This document shows, one piece after another, positions 1 to 9,027 of a stretch of DNA of 15,782 nucleotides; the first letter of the stretch is position 1, and every line of letters begins with the position of its first letter. The stretch comes from Clostridia bacterium. GTDB taxonomy: Bacteria; Bacillota; Clostridia; Oscillospirales; Butyricicoccaceae. A program made the position numbers and the translations under genes. A model generated the notes under the pieces. That model did not search any database. It was not told the origin of the DNA and was given only the letters and a program-made list of their open reading frames with translations. Where the stretch lies: contig JAFQKM010000041.1 of assembly GCA_017396925.1 (NCBI GenBank), positions 1-15,782 of the forward strand, given 5' to 3'.

Positions 1-1042
1 CATAGGCCAGTGCCATGGGCGACTGATTGCGCTCGCGATTGGACAAAACGGCGAAGCTGACATCCTCGCCCGGCAGATAACCGACGATGCTCTTATAGCC
101 GTCGATGGTGCCGCCATGGTGAACCAGGGTATGGCCGCGATAGCTCTCGATGAACCAGCCAAGGCCATAAGCTGTATGGGTGACTTCGGGGAATGCCATA
201 TCCGACATTTCGCCCGGCTTGATGATCATCTGAGGTGTATGCAGATCGGCAGCCCGTTCTCTGGAGAAATATCGCTTGCCGTCCAGTTCGCCCTCCCCTG
301 CCTGCAGTCGGGCCCAGATAGCCAGATCGTGGACGGTGGAAGTCATGCATCCGGCACAGCCGACACCCGAAATATCGGCATACGGGATCGAACGGATCTC
401 GCCGCCCACATAGGCATGGGGCTCGGCCACATTTTCGACCTTGCCGCGGAACTGGGAAGGCAGACAGTAGGTACGGCTCATGCCCAGCGGCTTCAGGATG
501 CGTGCTTCCACAAAATTGTTCCAGGGCATACCGGTCAGCTCCTCGACCACAACGGTGGCCAATGTGAACATATGGTTCTGGTAGTGCATACGGGTACGGG
601 GTGCATAAGCAGGCTCCATATAGCGCAGAATATGCACCAGATCACGAAGCTTAAGCTCGGGATGGACATACCATGTGATATCGTGACGCGGCAGACCGGT
701 GCGGTGGCTCATGGCGTCGCGCATGGTCAGATGCTCGGTCATATAGGGATCGTACATCTGAAAATCGGGCAGCAGTTCTTTGACCGGCTGGTCGAGCGAC
801 AGCTTGCCCTCATCGACCAGCATGCAGATGGCTGTGGCAATAAAGGCCTTGGAGGCCGATGCGATGGCATAAAGGGTATGCTCGTCGGCCGGTGCACCGG
901 TGCGGATATCGGCAATACCGCCGCCGCAGTAGAAGGTCTCCCCTCCCCGTGTGACCGAAAGCATGATCGACGGCACATGCCAGGCATCACGCATTTCTTC
1001 AATGATCCGGTCGAGCTGTTTCTTCATTTCGCTGTTTGTCAT
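1..1042 (-). CDS. Serine hydrolase, class C beta-lactamase / DD-peptidase-like family (3' end off window)
   Basis: The 347 visible residues belong to the beta-lactamase (PF00144-type) serine hydrolase fold, which includes class C beta-lactamases, DD-peptidases and esterases. The catalytic set is complete: SxxK at 62-65 (S-A-S-K, nucleophile Ser62), YxN at 154-156 (Y-Q-N), and H-G-G at 309-311 in the place of the KTG box. The start is the ATG at 1042, with GGAGGT 7 nt upstream. The N-terminus (MTNSEMKKQL) is charged and has no signal peptide or lipobox, so the protein is probably cytoplasmic and is not a classical exported beta-lactamase. The C-terminus lies beyond the left edge. It follows pcrA by 52 nt with no visible terminator, so it is probably the last or a late gene of the murB-pcrA unit. 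The family is certain; the substrate cannot be told from sequence, and resistance should not be inferred. Confidence 0.9.
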   Translation of the reverse strand, partial: MTNSEMKKQLDRIIEEMRDAWHVPSIMLSVTRGGETFYCGGGIADIRTGAPADEHTLYAIASASKAFIATAICMLVDEGKLSLDQPVKELLPDFQMYDPYMTEHLTMRDAMSHRTGLPRHDITWYVHPELKLRDLVHILRYMEPAYAPRTRMHYQNHMFTLATVVVEELTGMPWNNFVEARILKPLGMSRTYCLPSQFRGKVENVAEPHAYVGGEIRSIPYADISGVGCAGCMTSTVHDLAIWARLQAGEGELDGKRYFSRERAADLHTPQMIIKPGEMSDMAFPEVTHTAYGLGWFIESYRGHTLVHHGGTIDGYKSIVGYLPGEDVSFAVLSNRERNQSPMALAY

Positions 1043-1094
1043 GACAGAGACCTCCTGCTTGTCTGTATTTTAATAAGAAATCGTATGGCTTTGT

Positions 1095-3461
1095 TTACAT
1101 TTTGGCCAGATACTGCGAAGCCGTCTTGGCCATCATCATCTTGGTACCGGCGCTTTCAAAAACGATCTCCAGCAGCAGGTCGCCGCCCATGGGCGTGACA
1201 TTTTCGATGCGGCCGCTGCCAAAGGCCTTATGCACAACAAGGTCGCCCTTGGCAAAGCTCATGGCCGACTTGGGTGCTTCCTTTTTGGGTGCTACCGAAA
1301 TCGAAGGACGCTGGATAGGTGCACGCTTGGCCGGGGCAGCGCTGCGCTGCTCGGTGGGGTTGACGCGAGGCAAATGACGCTGCAGATACTGGGGATCGAT
1401 CTCTTCGACAAAGCGGGACAGCTTGCCAAAAGAGGTCTGGCCATAGAGCAGACGGCGCTTGGCCGATGTGATGAAGAGTTTTTTCTTGGCACGGGTCATG
1501 GCGACATAGCAGATGCGGCGTTCTTCTTCCAGTTCTTCTTCACTGTCCATCGAGCGGTAGGAGGGGAAAATGCCCTCTTCGGCGCCGCAGATAAAGACGG
1601 TGTCGAACTCCAGGCCCTTGGCCGAATGCATGGTCATCATGGTAACGGCGTCGGCCTCTTCATCAAAGGTATCGACATCGGCGATCAGCGACCACTCTTC
1701 AAGGAAGCCCTCGAGGGTGGGTTCTTCGTGCTTCTCGCAGTAGTCGAGAATGCTCGACTTCAGTTCGAGGACATTTTCCATGCGGGTCTTGCCCTCGTTG
1801 CCCTGACCGGCCAGATAGATATCATAGCCGCTCTTTTCGATGAGCAGATCGTAAAGCTCGTCCATAGGGATCTGTCCCTTAAGGGCCTGCAGTTCGCGGA
1901 TCATACCGGTAAAGGCGTGCAGAGCCGGGGCGCTGCGGGCCAGATCGGCAAACTCATGACTGCGCTCGGCAGCGTCAAACATCGAAATACCTTCACGGAC
2001 AGCAACCTCCTGCAGGGTATCGATGGTCTTGGCGCCGATCTTGCGGGCCGGGACATTGATGATACGGGACAGGCGGATGGTATCGGCCGGATTGCTGATG
2101 ACCCACAGATAGGCGATCATATCGCGGACTTCGGCGCGGTCGGCAAAGCGATGGCCGGCAACGATGCGGTAAGGAATACCGTTGCGCTTGAAGGCAAACT
2201 CGATACCGTTGGACAGAGCATGGTTGCGGTAGAGAATGGTGAAGGTATTCAGCTTCTCTCCTCTTGTACGGCCCTCCAGAATGGTTTTGGCGATAAACTG
2301 ACCCTCTTCCTCCTGGTTCTCGCCCACATAGAGATAAACAGCATCGCCGGTGCCGTTTTCGGTCCAGAGGGTCTTGCCCTTACGGGCGGCGTTGTTGGAA
2401 ATAACGCTGTTGGCCGCCGAAAGGATACTGGAGGTCGAGCGGTAGTTCTGCTCGAGACGGATGGTCTCGGCTGCGGGATACTGCTTTTCAAACTCCAGAA
2501 TATTGGCAATGGTGGCGCCGCGGAACTTATAGATACTCTGGTCGTCGTCACCGACAACACAGAGGTTCTCGTAGCCGCCGGCCAAGATCTTGCACAGGAC
2601 ATACTGGGCGTAGTTGGTGTCCTGATACTCATCGACCAGAACATAGCGGAACTTGCGCTGATAATAGGTGCGGACATCCTCAAAGGCTTCCAGAAGTTCG
2701 ACCGTCTTGAAAATAATATCGTCGAAGTCGAGGGCATTGGCGGCCATCAGGCGTTTCTGATACTCGGCATAGATACGGGAAACGATCTTCTTGTGAAAAT
2801 CGTCGCCGGCCTGTTCGGCATAGATCTCGGGGGTGATCAGGCTGTCCTTTGCGCGGGCGATCTTCGAAATAATACCCTTAACATCATAACGCTTGGGGTC
2901 ATAGCCCATATCCTTGAGAATGGTGTTCATCAGCTTCTTCTTATCGTCTTCATCATAGATGGTAAAGCTTTTGGAATAACCGATCTTTTCGATATCGCGG
3001 CGCAGGATGCGTGTGCAGGCCGAATGGAAGGTGTGGGCCCAGATATCGTTGGCGGCTGTGCCGCAGGCCGCTTCCAGACGTTCTTTCAGCTCACCGGCCG
3101 CCTTGTTGGTGAAGGTGATGGCGATGATCTCCCAGGGCTTGGGGGGATCGACGGCGCACAGGCGGGCGATCTCGGGATCGTCGAGAGAATCGTTGTCGTT
3201 GAGGGCATGGGCCAGCTTGCGCAGTTCCTCCTCCCCTGCCCAATCAGGCGCATAGGGAGATTCGTAGGCGCGGCCGAAGCGCAGCAGATTGATGATACGG
3301 TTGATCAGTACCGTAGTCTTGCCGCTGCCGGCGCCGGCCAGCAGAAGCAGGGGGCCTTCGGTCTTGAAAACAGCCTTCTGCTGCATATTGTTGAGTCGGG
3401 AAAACTCGCGTTCGATGAGCGACTGGCGGATCGAACTGTAGCGGATATCAAAATCGCTCAT
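1095..3461 (-). CDS. pcrA: ATP-dependent DNA helicase PcrA/UvrD (superfamily 1A)
   Basis: This is a 788-aa 3'-5' DNA helicase of the UvrD/PcrA family, acting in repair, removal of RecA filaments and replication-transcription conflicts. The motifs appear in order: Walker A GAGSGKT at 43-49, TFTNKAA at 116-122 (Ia), VDEYQD at 276-281 (II), GDDDQSIYKFRGA at 304-316 (III), QNYRS at 338-342 (IV), TMHSAKGLEFD at 610-620 (V) and VAMTRAK at 653-659 (VI). The C-terminal segment from about 736 (GDLVVHKAFGSGRI) is the Tudor-like end that binds RNA polymerase in PcrA, which favours PcrA over Rep or UvrD. About 40 extra residues (roughly 62-108) lie between motifs I and Ia relative to B. subtilis PcrA. 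The ATG at 3461 has AGAGGT upstream. It sits 54 nt after dnaE with no terminator between them. Confidence 0.97.
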   Translation of the reverse strand: MSDFDIRYSSIRQSLIEREFSRLNNMQQKAVFKTEGPLLLLAGAGSGKTTVLINRIINLLRFGRAYESPYAPDWAGEEELRKLAHALNDNDSLDDPEIARLCAVDPPKPWEIIAITFTNKAAGELKERLEAACGTAANDIWAHTFHSACTRILRRDIEKIGYSKSFTIYDEDDKKKLMNTILKDMGYDPKRYDVKGIISKIARAKDSLITPEIYAEQAGDDFHKKIVSRIYAEYQKRLMAANALDFDDIIFKTVELLEAFEDVRTYYQRKFRYVLVDEYQDTNYAQYVLCKILAGGYENLCVVGDDDQSIYKFRGATIANILEFEKQYPAAETIRLEQNYRSTSSILSAANSVISNNAARKGKTLWTENGTGDAVYLYVGENQEEEGQFIAKTILEGRTRGEKLNTFTILYRNHALSNGIEFAFKRNGIPYRIVAGHRFADRAEVRDMIAYLWVISNPADTIRLSRIINVPARKIGAKTIDTLQEVAVREGISMFDAAERSHEFADLARSAPALHAFTGMIRELQALKGQIPMDELYDLLIEKSGYDIYLAGQGNEGKTRMENVLELKSSILDYCEKHEEPTLEGFLEEWSLIADVDTFDEEADAVTMMTMHSAKGLEFDTVFICGAEEGIFPSYRSMDSEEELEEERRICYVAMTRAKKKLFITSAKRRLLYGQTSFGKLSRFVEEIDPQYLQRHLPRVNPTEQRSAAPAKRAPIQRPSISVAPKKEAPKSAMSFAKGDLVVHKAFGSGRIENVTPMGGDLLLEIVFESAGTKMMMAKTASQYLAKM

Positions 3462-3515
3462 GGATTACCTCTCTTTATCTATTAAAACAATGCGGAATAT
3501 GTAAAGTTGCCTGGA

Positions 3516-6500
3516 TCATTTGAGCACGACATTGTCGCGGCCCAGCATGCGGCTGAGCACATCAAGGAAGCTCTGGTCGTCGGCGGCGCGCAGGCTGGTG
3601 GCCTCCATGCGTTTCTTCTCTTCGGCAAAATAGAAAACAACGCGGCAGTTGCCCCTGTTGATGCGCAGGGTCTCCTTGACCGATTCAAATCGGGGATCCT
3701 CCAGGCTGTCGAGACGAAGATAGAGCGTTTTCGCCTTGGCAAGGGGCTTCTGCTGGCTGCGGCGGGCGGCTGTTTTCATACGGTCGCCATAGCTCAGCTT
3801 ATACTGGGCAGCCGAAGCCTCGTCCAGCGGATAGGCCTCCTCGACCACCAGCTTGGGCTCTTCCTCCTCGCGGGCCGATACACGGCCGTAGACGATCACA
3901 GGCGAATCGGGGCTCAGATAGGGACCGGCGGCGGTCAGTGCCTTTTCGAAAACCAGCATCTCGATCGAGCCGGTCATATCTTCCATAGACACATAGGCCA
4001 TGTTGGTGTTTTTCTTGGTCAGCTTCATGCGCACCGCCGAAACAACACCGCACATGGTAATATAGCTGCCATCGGGATAAGCACTCTCGGCCTCATCCTC
4101 CTGGGGCTGCAGACGGGCAACCGGCACGGCGCCGACCTCGCGGGCCAGCGGGGCCAGCTCGTCCATCGGGTGCCCCGACAGATAGAGCCCGGTGGTCTCC
4201 TTTTCCATCGAAAGCAGCTCTTTCTTGGAAAACTCACGAATGCGCTCGTTGGGGCCGAACTCGGTATCAAAGCTGGAAGGCGCCTCTTCGGTCATACCGA
4301 ACAGGTCGATCTGTCCGACGATGTTGCTGCGGCGGTCGCCGGCAGCCGAATCGAGTACACGGGCATGGTTCTGAATCAGGTAGGCACGCTTGAAACCGAA
4401 TCGGTCGAAGGCGCCGCAGCGGATCAGATTTTCCAGTGCGCGCTTGTTGAGCTCCTCGCCGCACATACGGCGGCAGAAATCCTCCAGGCCCTTGAAGGGG
4501 CCATTGACCTCGCGCTCGCGGACCAGCTTGTCCACAAAACCGTGGCCGACATTTTTGACGCCGGCCAGGCCGTAGCGCAGACCCTCTGCACTGACCGTAA
4601 AGTCTGCATTGGAGATGTTGATATCGGGCGGCAGGACGGGGATACCAATCTCGCGGCAGTGGGCAATATAATCGGCGACCTTGCTGCCCTGCCCCAACAC
4701 AGAGGTCAGCAGAGCGGCCATATATTCCTTGGGATAGTGATGCTTCATATAGGCCGTCTGATAGGACAGAACGGCATAGGCCAGCGCATGGGCTTTGTTG
4801 AAGGCGTAGTTGGCAAAGTCGATCATCTCGTCGAAGATCTCGTTGGCCACACCTTCGGGAACGCCGTTGGCCACGCAGCCCTTGATGTTGTCGTCGGGAT
4901 TGCCATGGACAAAGGTCTCGCGCTCGCTGAGCAGGACGTCCATCTTCTTTTTGGACATGGCGCGGCGGACAACGTCGGCGCGGCCCAGCGAATAGCCGGC
5001 CAGCAGACGAAAGGTCTCCATGACCTGCTCCTGATAGACGATGCAGCCGTAGGTGACCGAAAGGATCTGCTCGAGCAGCGGATGCTTGTAGGTGATCGAT
5101 TCGGGATGGGCACGGCGATGCAGGAACATGGGAATGGACGCCATGGGGCCGGGACGGAAGAGGGCGATCAGCGCCGTGATATCTTCGATCGACCGCGCCT
5201 TCATGCTGACGGCCAGATTGGTCATACCCGAGCTTTCCAGCTGGAAAACGCCTACGGTATCACCGCGGGCGATCATTTCAAAGACTTCGGGATCGTCGTA
5301 GGGGATCTGCTGCAGATCGACCTTGACGCCGCTGCGATTGACCAGCTTCATGGCATCATCCAGAATGGTCAGATTGCGCAGGCCAAGGAAGTCCATCTTA
5401 AGCAGGCCCAGTTCCTCCAGCGTGGTCATGGTATACTGGGTGACCACACCCATATCATTCTTGGCCAGCGGCACATATTCATAAACCGGCGCAGCGGCAA
5501 TGATGACGCCGGCGGCATGGGTGGAGGCGTTGCGGGGCATACCCTCCAGCGCACGGGCGGTATCGATCAGATGCTTGACACGGGGATCATCATCGTAATA
5601 CTGCTTGAGTTCGCCCGAGGTCTCCAGCGCCTTGTCCAGCGTCATTTTGAGTTCCTGAGGGATCATCTTGGCAACAAAGTCGACCTCGGCATAGGGCATA
5701 CCCATAACACGGCCGACGTCTCGGACCGATGCGCGGGCGGCCATGGTGCCAAAGGTGATGATCTGTGCCACGCATTCCTTGCCGTATTTTCCGATGACGT
5801 AATCGATGACCTCCTGCCTGCGCATATAGCAGAAGTCGATATCGATATCGGGCATGGTGACGCGTTCGGGATTGAGGAAACGCTCGAAGTAGAGCGAATA
5901 TTTCATGGGGTCAACGTCGGTGATGTGCAGGCAATAGGCAACCATGCTTCCGGCGGCCGAACCGCGGCCCGGGCCGACCGGGATGCCCTGCCCCTTGGCA
6001 TAGCCGATAAAGTCACCAACGATGAGAAAGTAATCGACAAAGCCCATCTGGCGGATCATGTTCATCTCGAACTCGAGACGCTCGGCATAGCCTTCGGGAT
6101 CATCGGGATAACGCTGGGCATAGCCCTGCAGGCATTTTTCGCGGAAAACCCCTTCGGCCGTCTGTCCGGGCTCCAGGGGGAAATGGGGCAGATGATATTC
6201 GCCGAACTTAAACTCCAGCTGGCACATATCGGCAATGCGCACGGTATTGGCCAGCGCATCGGGTGCATAGGGAAAGAGCTCGGCCATCTCGTCGCCCGAC
6301 TTGATGTAAAACTCGCTGCCCGTAAACTTCAGGCGATCTTCATCTTCCAGCTTCTTGCCGGTCTGGATGCAGAGCAGCACATCATGGATCTCTGCGTCGC
6401 TGCGTTCGATATAGTGGGCGTCGTTGGTGGCAACCAGCGGAATACCGGTCTCGGCCGACAGACGCATGAGCTGACGGTTGATCTCCTTCTGCTCTTCCAG

Positions 6501-7040
6501 GCCGTGATCCTGCAGCTCGAGGTAATAGTTGCCCTTGCCGAACAGCGCTTCATAGCGCAGCGCGCAGGCCTTGGCCCCCTCATAGTCGCCGTTCATGATC
6601 AGGCGCTGAACCTCGCCGGCCAGACAGGCCGAAAGGCAAATCAGGCCCTCGCTGTGGTCTTTGAGCAGCTCCCAGTCGACGCGGGGATGGCGGTAGAAGC
6701 CTTCGGTAAAGGCAAAAGAATCCAGATAGATCAGGTTTTTATAGCCGGTCTCGTTTTTGCAGAGCAGAACGAGGTGGTAGTCTTCGCTGCGGTAACCGGG
6801 ATAGCCGGTATCGAAGCGGCTGTTTGACGCCACATAAACCTCGCAGCCGATGACCGGCTTGACGCCGGCTTTTTTGGCAGCCCGGTAGAAATCCATCACG
6901 CCGTACATAACGCCATGATCGGTGATGGCCACGGCCTTCTGCCCCAGTTCGGCTGCGCGCTTGACCAGGCGGTCGATGCGGCATGCACCGTCCAGCAGGC
7001 TGTATTCGGTATGTACATGTAAGTGGACAAAATCGGGCAT
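3516..7040 (-). CDS. dnaE: DNA polymerase III alpha subunit DnaE
   Basis: This 1174-aa replicative polymerase is close to the length of DnaE1-type alpha subunits. The N-terminal PHP domain begins at once with the metal-binding HxH (H8-V-H10) and has T-D-H-G at 40-43. The C-family polymerase core follows, with GPGRGSAAGS at 356-365 and catalytic aspartates in PDIDIDF (397-403). A helix-hairpin-helix region lies near 800-880, a clamp-binding motif QIDLF at 910-914, and an OB fold at about 994-1035. There is no inserted 3'-5' exonuclease, so it is DnaE and not PolC. The ATG overlaps the whiA stop codon by one base (TAATG), and its GGAGGG lies inside the end of whiA, so translation is probably coupled to whiA. 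pcrA follows 54 nt later. A 1106-codon frame open on the other strand reflects near absence of TTA, CTA and TCA codons here, not a second gene. Confidence 0.98.
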   Translation of the reverse strand: MPDFVHLHVHTEYSLLDGACRIDRLVKRAAELGQKAVAITDHGVMYGVMDFYRAAKKAGVKPVIGCEVYVASNSRFDTGYPGYRSEDYHLVLLCKNETGYKNLIYLDSFAFTEGFYRHPRVDWELLKDHSEGLICLSACLAGEVQRLIMNGDYEGAKACALRYEALFGKGNYYLELQDHGLEEQKEINRQLMRLSAETGIPLVATNDAHYIERSDAEIHDVLLCIQTGKKLEDEDRLKFTGSEFYIKSGDEMAELFPYAPDALANTVRIADMCQLEFKFGEYHLPHFPLEPGQTAEGVFREKCLQGYAQRYPDDPEGYAERLEFEMNMIRQMGFVDYFLIVGDFIGYAKGQGIPVGPGRGSAAGSMVAYCLHITDVDPMKYSLYFERFLNPERVTMPDIDIDFCYMRRQEVIDYVIGKYGKECVAQIITFGTMAARASVRDVGRVMGMPYAEVDFVAKMIPQELKMTLDKALETSGELKQYYDDDPRVKHLIDTARALEGMPRNASTHAAGVIIAAAPVYEYVPLAKNDMGVVTQYTMTTLEELGLLKMDFLGLRNLTILDDAMKLVNRSGVKVDLQQIPYDDPEVFEMIARGDTVGVFQLESSGMTNLAVSMKARSIEDITALIALFRPGPMASIPMFLHRRAHPESITYKHPLLEQILSVTYGCIVYQEQVMETFRLLAGYSLGRADVVRRAMSKKKMDVLLSERETFVHGNPDDNIKGCVANGVPEGVANEIFDEMIDFANYAFNKAHALAYAVLSYQTAYMKHHYPKEYMAALLTSVLGQGSKVADYIAHCREIGIPVLPPDINISNADFTVSAEGLRYGLAGVKNVGHGFVDKLVREREVNGPFKGLEDFCRRMCGEELNKRALENLIRCGAFDRFGFKRAYLIQNHARVLDSAAGDRRSNIVGQIDLFGMTEEAPSSFDTEFGPNERIREFSKKELLSMEKETTGLYLSGHPMDELAPLAREVGAVPVARLQPQEDEAESAYPDGSYITMCGVVSAVRMKLTKKNTNMAYVSMEDMTGSIEMLVFEKALTAAGPYLSPDSPVIVYGRVSAREEEEPKLVVEEAYPLDEASAAQYKLSYGDRMKTAARRSQQKPLAKAKTLYLRLDSLEDPRFESVKETLRINRGNCRVVFYFAEEKKRMEATSLRAADDQSFLDVLSRMLGRDNVVLK

Positions 7041-7927
7041 TATTTATTTCCCTCCGAAAGTTTGACGAGGCGCTTAAGACGGCTGCTGACCCCAGGCTTG
7101 GAGATCGGGGGATCAAACATGGCAGCCAGTTCGCTCAGAGGCGCCATGGGATTGGCCTTGCGCAGCGCGGCGGTCATCTGCAGATCGTCGGACAGCTCAT
7201 AGAGCAGGCCGGTCTCTTCCAGATGGCGGATGGCGTCCAGCTGACGGTTGGCGGCATCCAGCGTCTTGTCAAAATTGGCATTTTCACAGTTAACCTTGCG
7301 GTTGATCTTGTTGACCAGCGCTTTTTCGACCTTCTGCAGCATCAGATCCATGGCAGCGCCGGTGGCGCCGATGGCCGAAAGGAAGGTCTCGATGCGTTCG
7401 CTGTTTTTGTAATACAGCACATAGTTGCTGCGTCGGGTAACGGCGCCCGGCTCCATTTCCATTTCATAGAGCAGGGTAGCCACCTGATTGGAGACATTAT
7501 AGTGGGAAGTGACCAGCTCCAGATGATAGCCGCTTTTGCCGGCCGTCACATAGCCGCCCATCAGGAAGCAGCCGCGCAGAAAAGCGGCTTTGCAGCACTC
7601 CTCTTCCACAACGGCGCGGTTGAGGGACAGGGCGGCATTTTTGTATTGGAAGCCGTACCAGTCGAAGATGGTACGGATGATCTCGGGGTCATCGAGGATC
7701 AGGGCGTCTTCCCTGTCCCCTTCTTCATAAAGCTCGGCGCCAAAACATTCGCCGAACAGTGTGCGTGCACGGCGGCGAACATCGGGCGAAGCGGTGACCA
7801 TACGGATCCTGTCGGGGGCAAAGCGGTTGCAGTAGAGCAGCATGCCAAGGCATTCGGCTGCCGCACAGCAATCGGAACCGATCTGTGCCCTGGATAATTC
7901 GTTTTTGATCTCTTCTGTAAAAGACAT
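7040..7927 (-). CDS. whiA: DNA-binding protein WhiA (sporulation/cell-division regulator)
   Basis: This 295-aa protein is a full-length WhiA: a degenerate LAGLIDADG homing-endonuclease-like domain fused to a C-terminal helix-turn-helix. Visible landmarks are the N-terminal SFTEEIKNEL, a LAGLIDADG-like helix FLRGCFLMGGYV at 117-128, the conserved NRKVNCENANFDKT at 209-222, and the helix-turn-helix segment LSELAAMFDPPISKPGVSSR at 264-283. In Streptomyces WhiA controls sporulation septation; in Bacillus it affects division and chromosome segregation. Its role in Clostridia is less clear. It starts 5 nt after the yvcK stop, with GGGAG upstream of the ATG, and its stop overlaps the dnaE start by one base. 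The rapZ-yvcK-whiA order is widely conserved in Gram-positive bacteria and supports the call. Confidence 0.96.
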   Translation of the reverse strand: MSFTEEIKNELSRAQIGSDCCAAAECLGMLLYCNRFAPDRIRMVTASPDVRRRARTLFGECFGAELYEEGDREDALILDDPEIIRTIFDWYGFQYKNAALSLNRAVVEEECCKAAFLRGCFLMGGYVTAGKSGYHLELVTSHYNVSNQVATLLYEMEMEPGAVTRRSNYVLYYKNSERIETFLSAIGATGAAMDLMLQKVEKALVNKINRKVNCENANFDKTLDAANRQLDAIRHLEETGLLYELSDDLQMTAALRKANPMAPLSELAAMFDPPISKPGVSSRLKRLVKLSEGNK

Positions 7928-7932
7928 GATTT

Positions 7933-9006
7933 TTACTCCCGTCCGAGCAGCATTTCATCGTAACGCTGCAGCAGGCCCTTGCGGGGCACCATGATATTGG
8001 CCATAAGCATGATATTATAGGCCAGACGCAGGGGGTCGTGGCGGATCAGCATACTGTCGCGGGCCAGCACTTCGGCGCCGAACAGACGGACACCCATATC
8101 TTCGATGACCTTCTTGTCGATCTCGACCAATGTGCTGTTTTCGCGCTCGTAGGCACTGAGCAGATTTCGGCCGATGTTGGCCGTATTGTAAAGGCATACA
8201 TCCACCAGATGGCCATGGCCATAGCGGTTGATCTCGGCAATATGCTGAGAAGCCGTAAAGTTTTCGGTCTCGCCGTCCTGTGTCATGATGTTCTGGACAT
8301 AGACCTTGAAGGCGCTGGAGCGCTGTACGGCGCTGGCAACATTGCCGACCAGCAGATTGGGAATGACGCTGGTATACAGGCTGCCGGGGCCGAGGATGAC
8401 CAGATCGGCCTCTTCGATGGCTTCGATAACGCTGTCGAGGGCGACAGCGGCCTTGGGGATAATGTCGATCTGAGAAATGTTCAGGTGGGTATCCCTCTTT
8501 TTGGCTGTGATGGAGGTCTCGCCCGTGACGATACTGCCGTCTTCAAAACGGGCGCGCAGATTGACATTGGTATTGGTGACCGGCAGTACGCGGCCGGTGA
8601 CGGCCAGGATCTCGTTCATGTTGGCAACGGCACGGTCGAAGGAGCCGCAGATCTGGTTAAGGGTCAGCAGAAAAAGGTTGCCGAAGTTCTGGCCCTTGAA
8701 GCTGCCCTCGGTAAAACGGTAATTAAGCACATCACGCATCATCGAACTGGTGTTGGCCAGCGCCAGCAGACAGTTGCGGATATCGCCGGGCGGCAGAACG
8801 CCGAACTCCTGACGGATCATGCCGCTGCCACCGCCATCGTCGGTGACCGTAACGACCGCTGTGATGTTGTCGGTATATTCTTTCAGTCCCAGAAGAAGGG
8901 CCGATAGGCCGGTGCCGCCGCCGATGGCGACCACCTTGCGTCCCGCTGCACGGGCAGCACCCAGGGCGTCCTTCTTCGAGAACTCGATATCTTTATAGAT
9001 TTCCAT
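7933..9006 (-). CDS. yvcK: Gluconeogenesis factor / CofD-like protein YvcK
   Basis: This 357-aa protein is of the YvcK/UPF0052 family, related to CofD and binding UDP-sugars. In B. subtilis YvcK is needed for growth on gluconeogenic carbon and affects cell shape and cell-wall precursor flow. Signature segments are the Rossmann-like GGGTGLS at 29-35, TDDGGGSG at 55-62, GNLFL at 109-113, GPGSLYTS at 206-213 and VQNIMTQDGET at 237-247. The N-terminus (MEIYKDIEFSKKDALGAARAA) makes it roughly 25 residues longer than the usual start just before the glycine loop. The ATG at 9006 has an AAAGGA about 11 nt upstream, a little far, so a slightly different start cannot be excluded. It lies 21 nt after rapZ and 5 nt before whiA, in the conserved rapZ-yvcK-whiA group. 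Confidence 0.95.
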   Translation of the reverse strand: MEIYKDIEFSKKDALGAARAAGRKVVAIGGGTGLSALLLGLKEYTDNITAVVTVTDDGGGSGMIRQEFGVLPPGDIRNCLLALANTSSMMRDVLNYRFTEGSFKGQNFGNLFLLTLNQICGSFDRAVANMNEILAVTGRVLPVTNTNVNLRARFEDGSIVTGETSITAKKRDTHLNISQIDIIPKAAVALDSVIEAIEEADLVILGPGSLYTSVIPNLLVGNVASAVQRSSAFKVYVQNIMTQDGETENFTASQHIAEINRYGHGHLVDVCLYNTANIGRNLLSAYERENSTLVEIDKKVIEDMGVRLFGAEVLARDSMLIRHDPLRLAYNIMLMANIMVPRKGLLQRYDEMLLGRE

Positions 9007-9027
9007 AAGGTATTCAGTCCTTTAAGA

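Noticed and set aside
116..1198. A 360-codon plus-strand frame opposite the beta-lactamase-like gene
   Set aside because: Codon-aligned shadow. The minus-strand frame has the SxxK, YxN and HGG motifs and a strong ribosome-binding site.
1230..3485. A 751-codon plus-strand open frame opposite pcrA
   Set aside because: Same codon-aligned antisense effect; pcrA has all helicase motifs on the minus strand.
3462..3515. Possible promoter in the dnaE-pcrA gap (TTTACA ... TTAATA)
   Set aside because: The -10 is poor at any acceptable spacing; not strong enough to call.
3507..6827. A 1106-codon open frame on the plus strand opposite dnaE
   Set aside because: It is codon-aligned with dnaE, so its stops would need TTA, CTA or TCA codons in dnaE, which this GC-rich gene avoids. 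Its translation is repetitive in His/Gly/Gln/Ile and resembles no family.
8038..8907. A 289-codon plus-strand frame opposite yvcK
   Set aside because: Codon-aligned shadow of a clear YvcK; no ribosome-binding site or family match.
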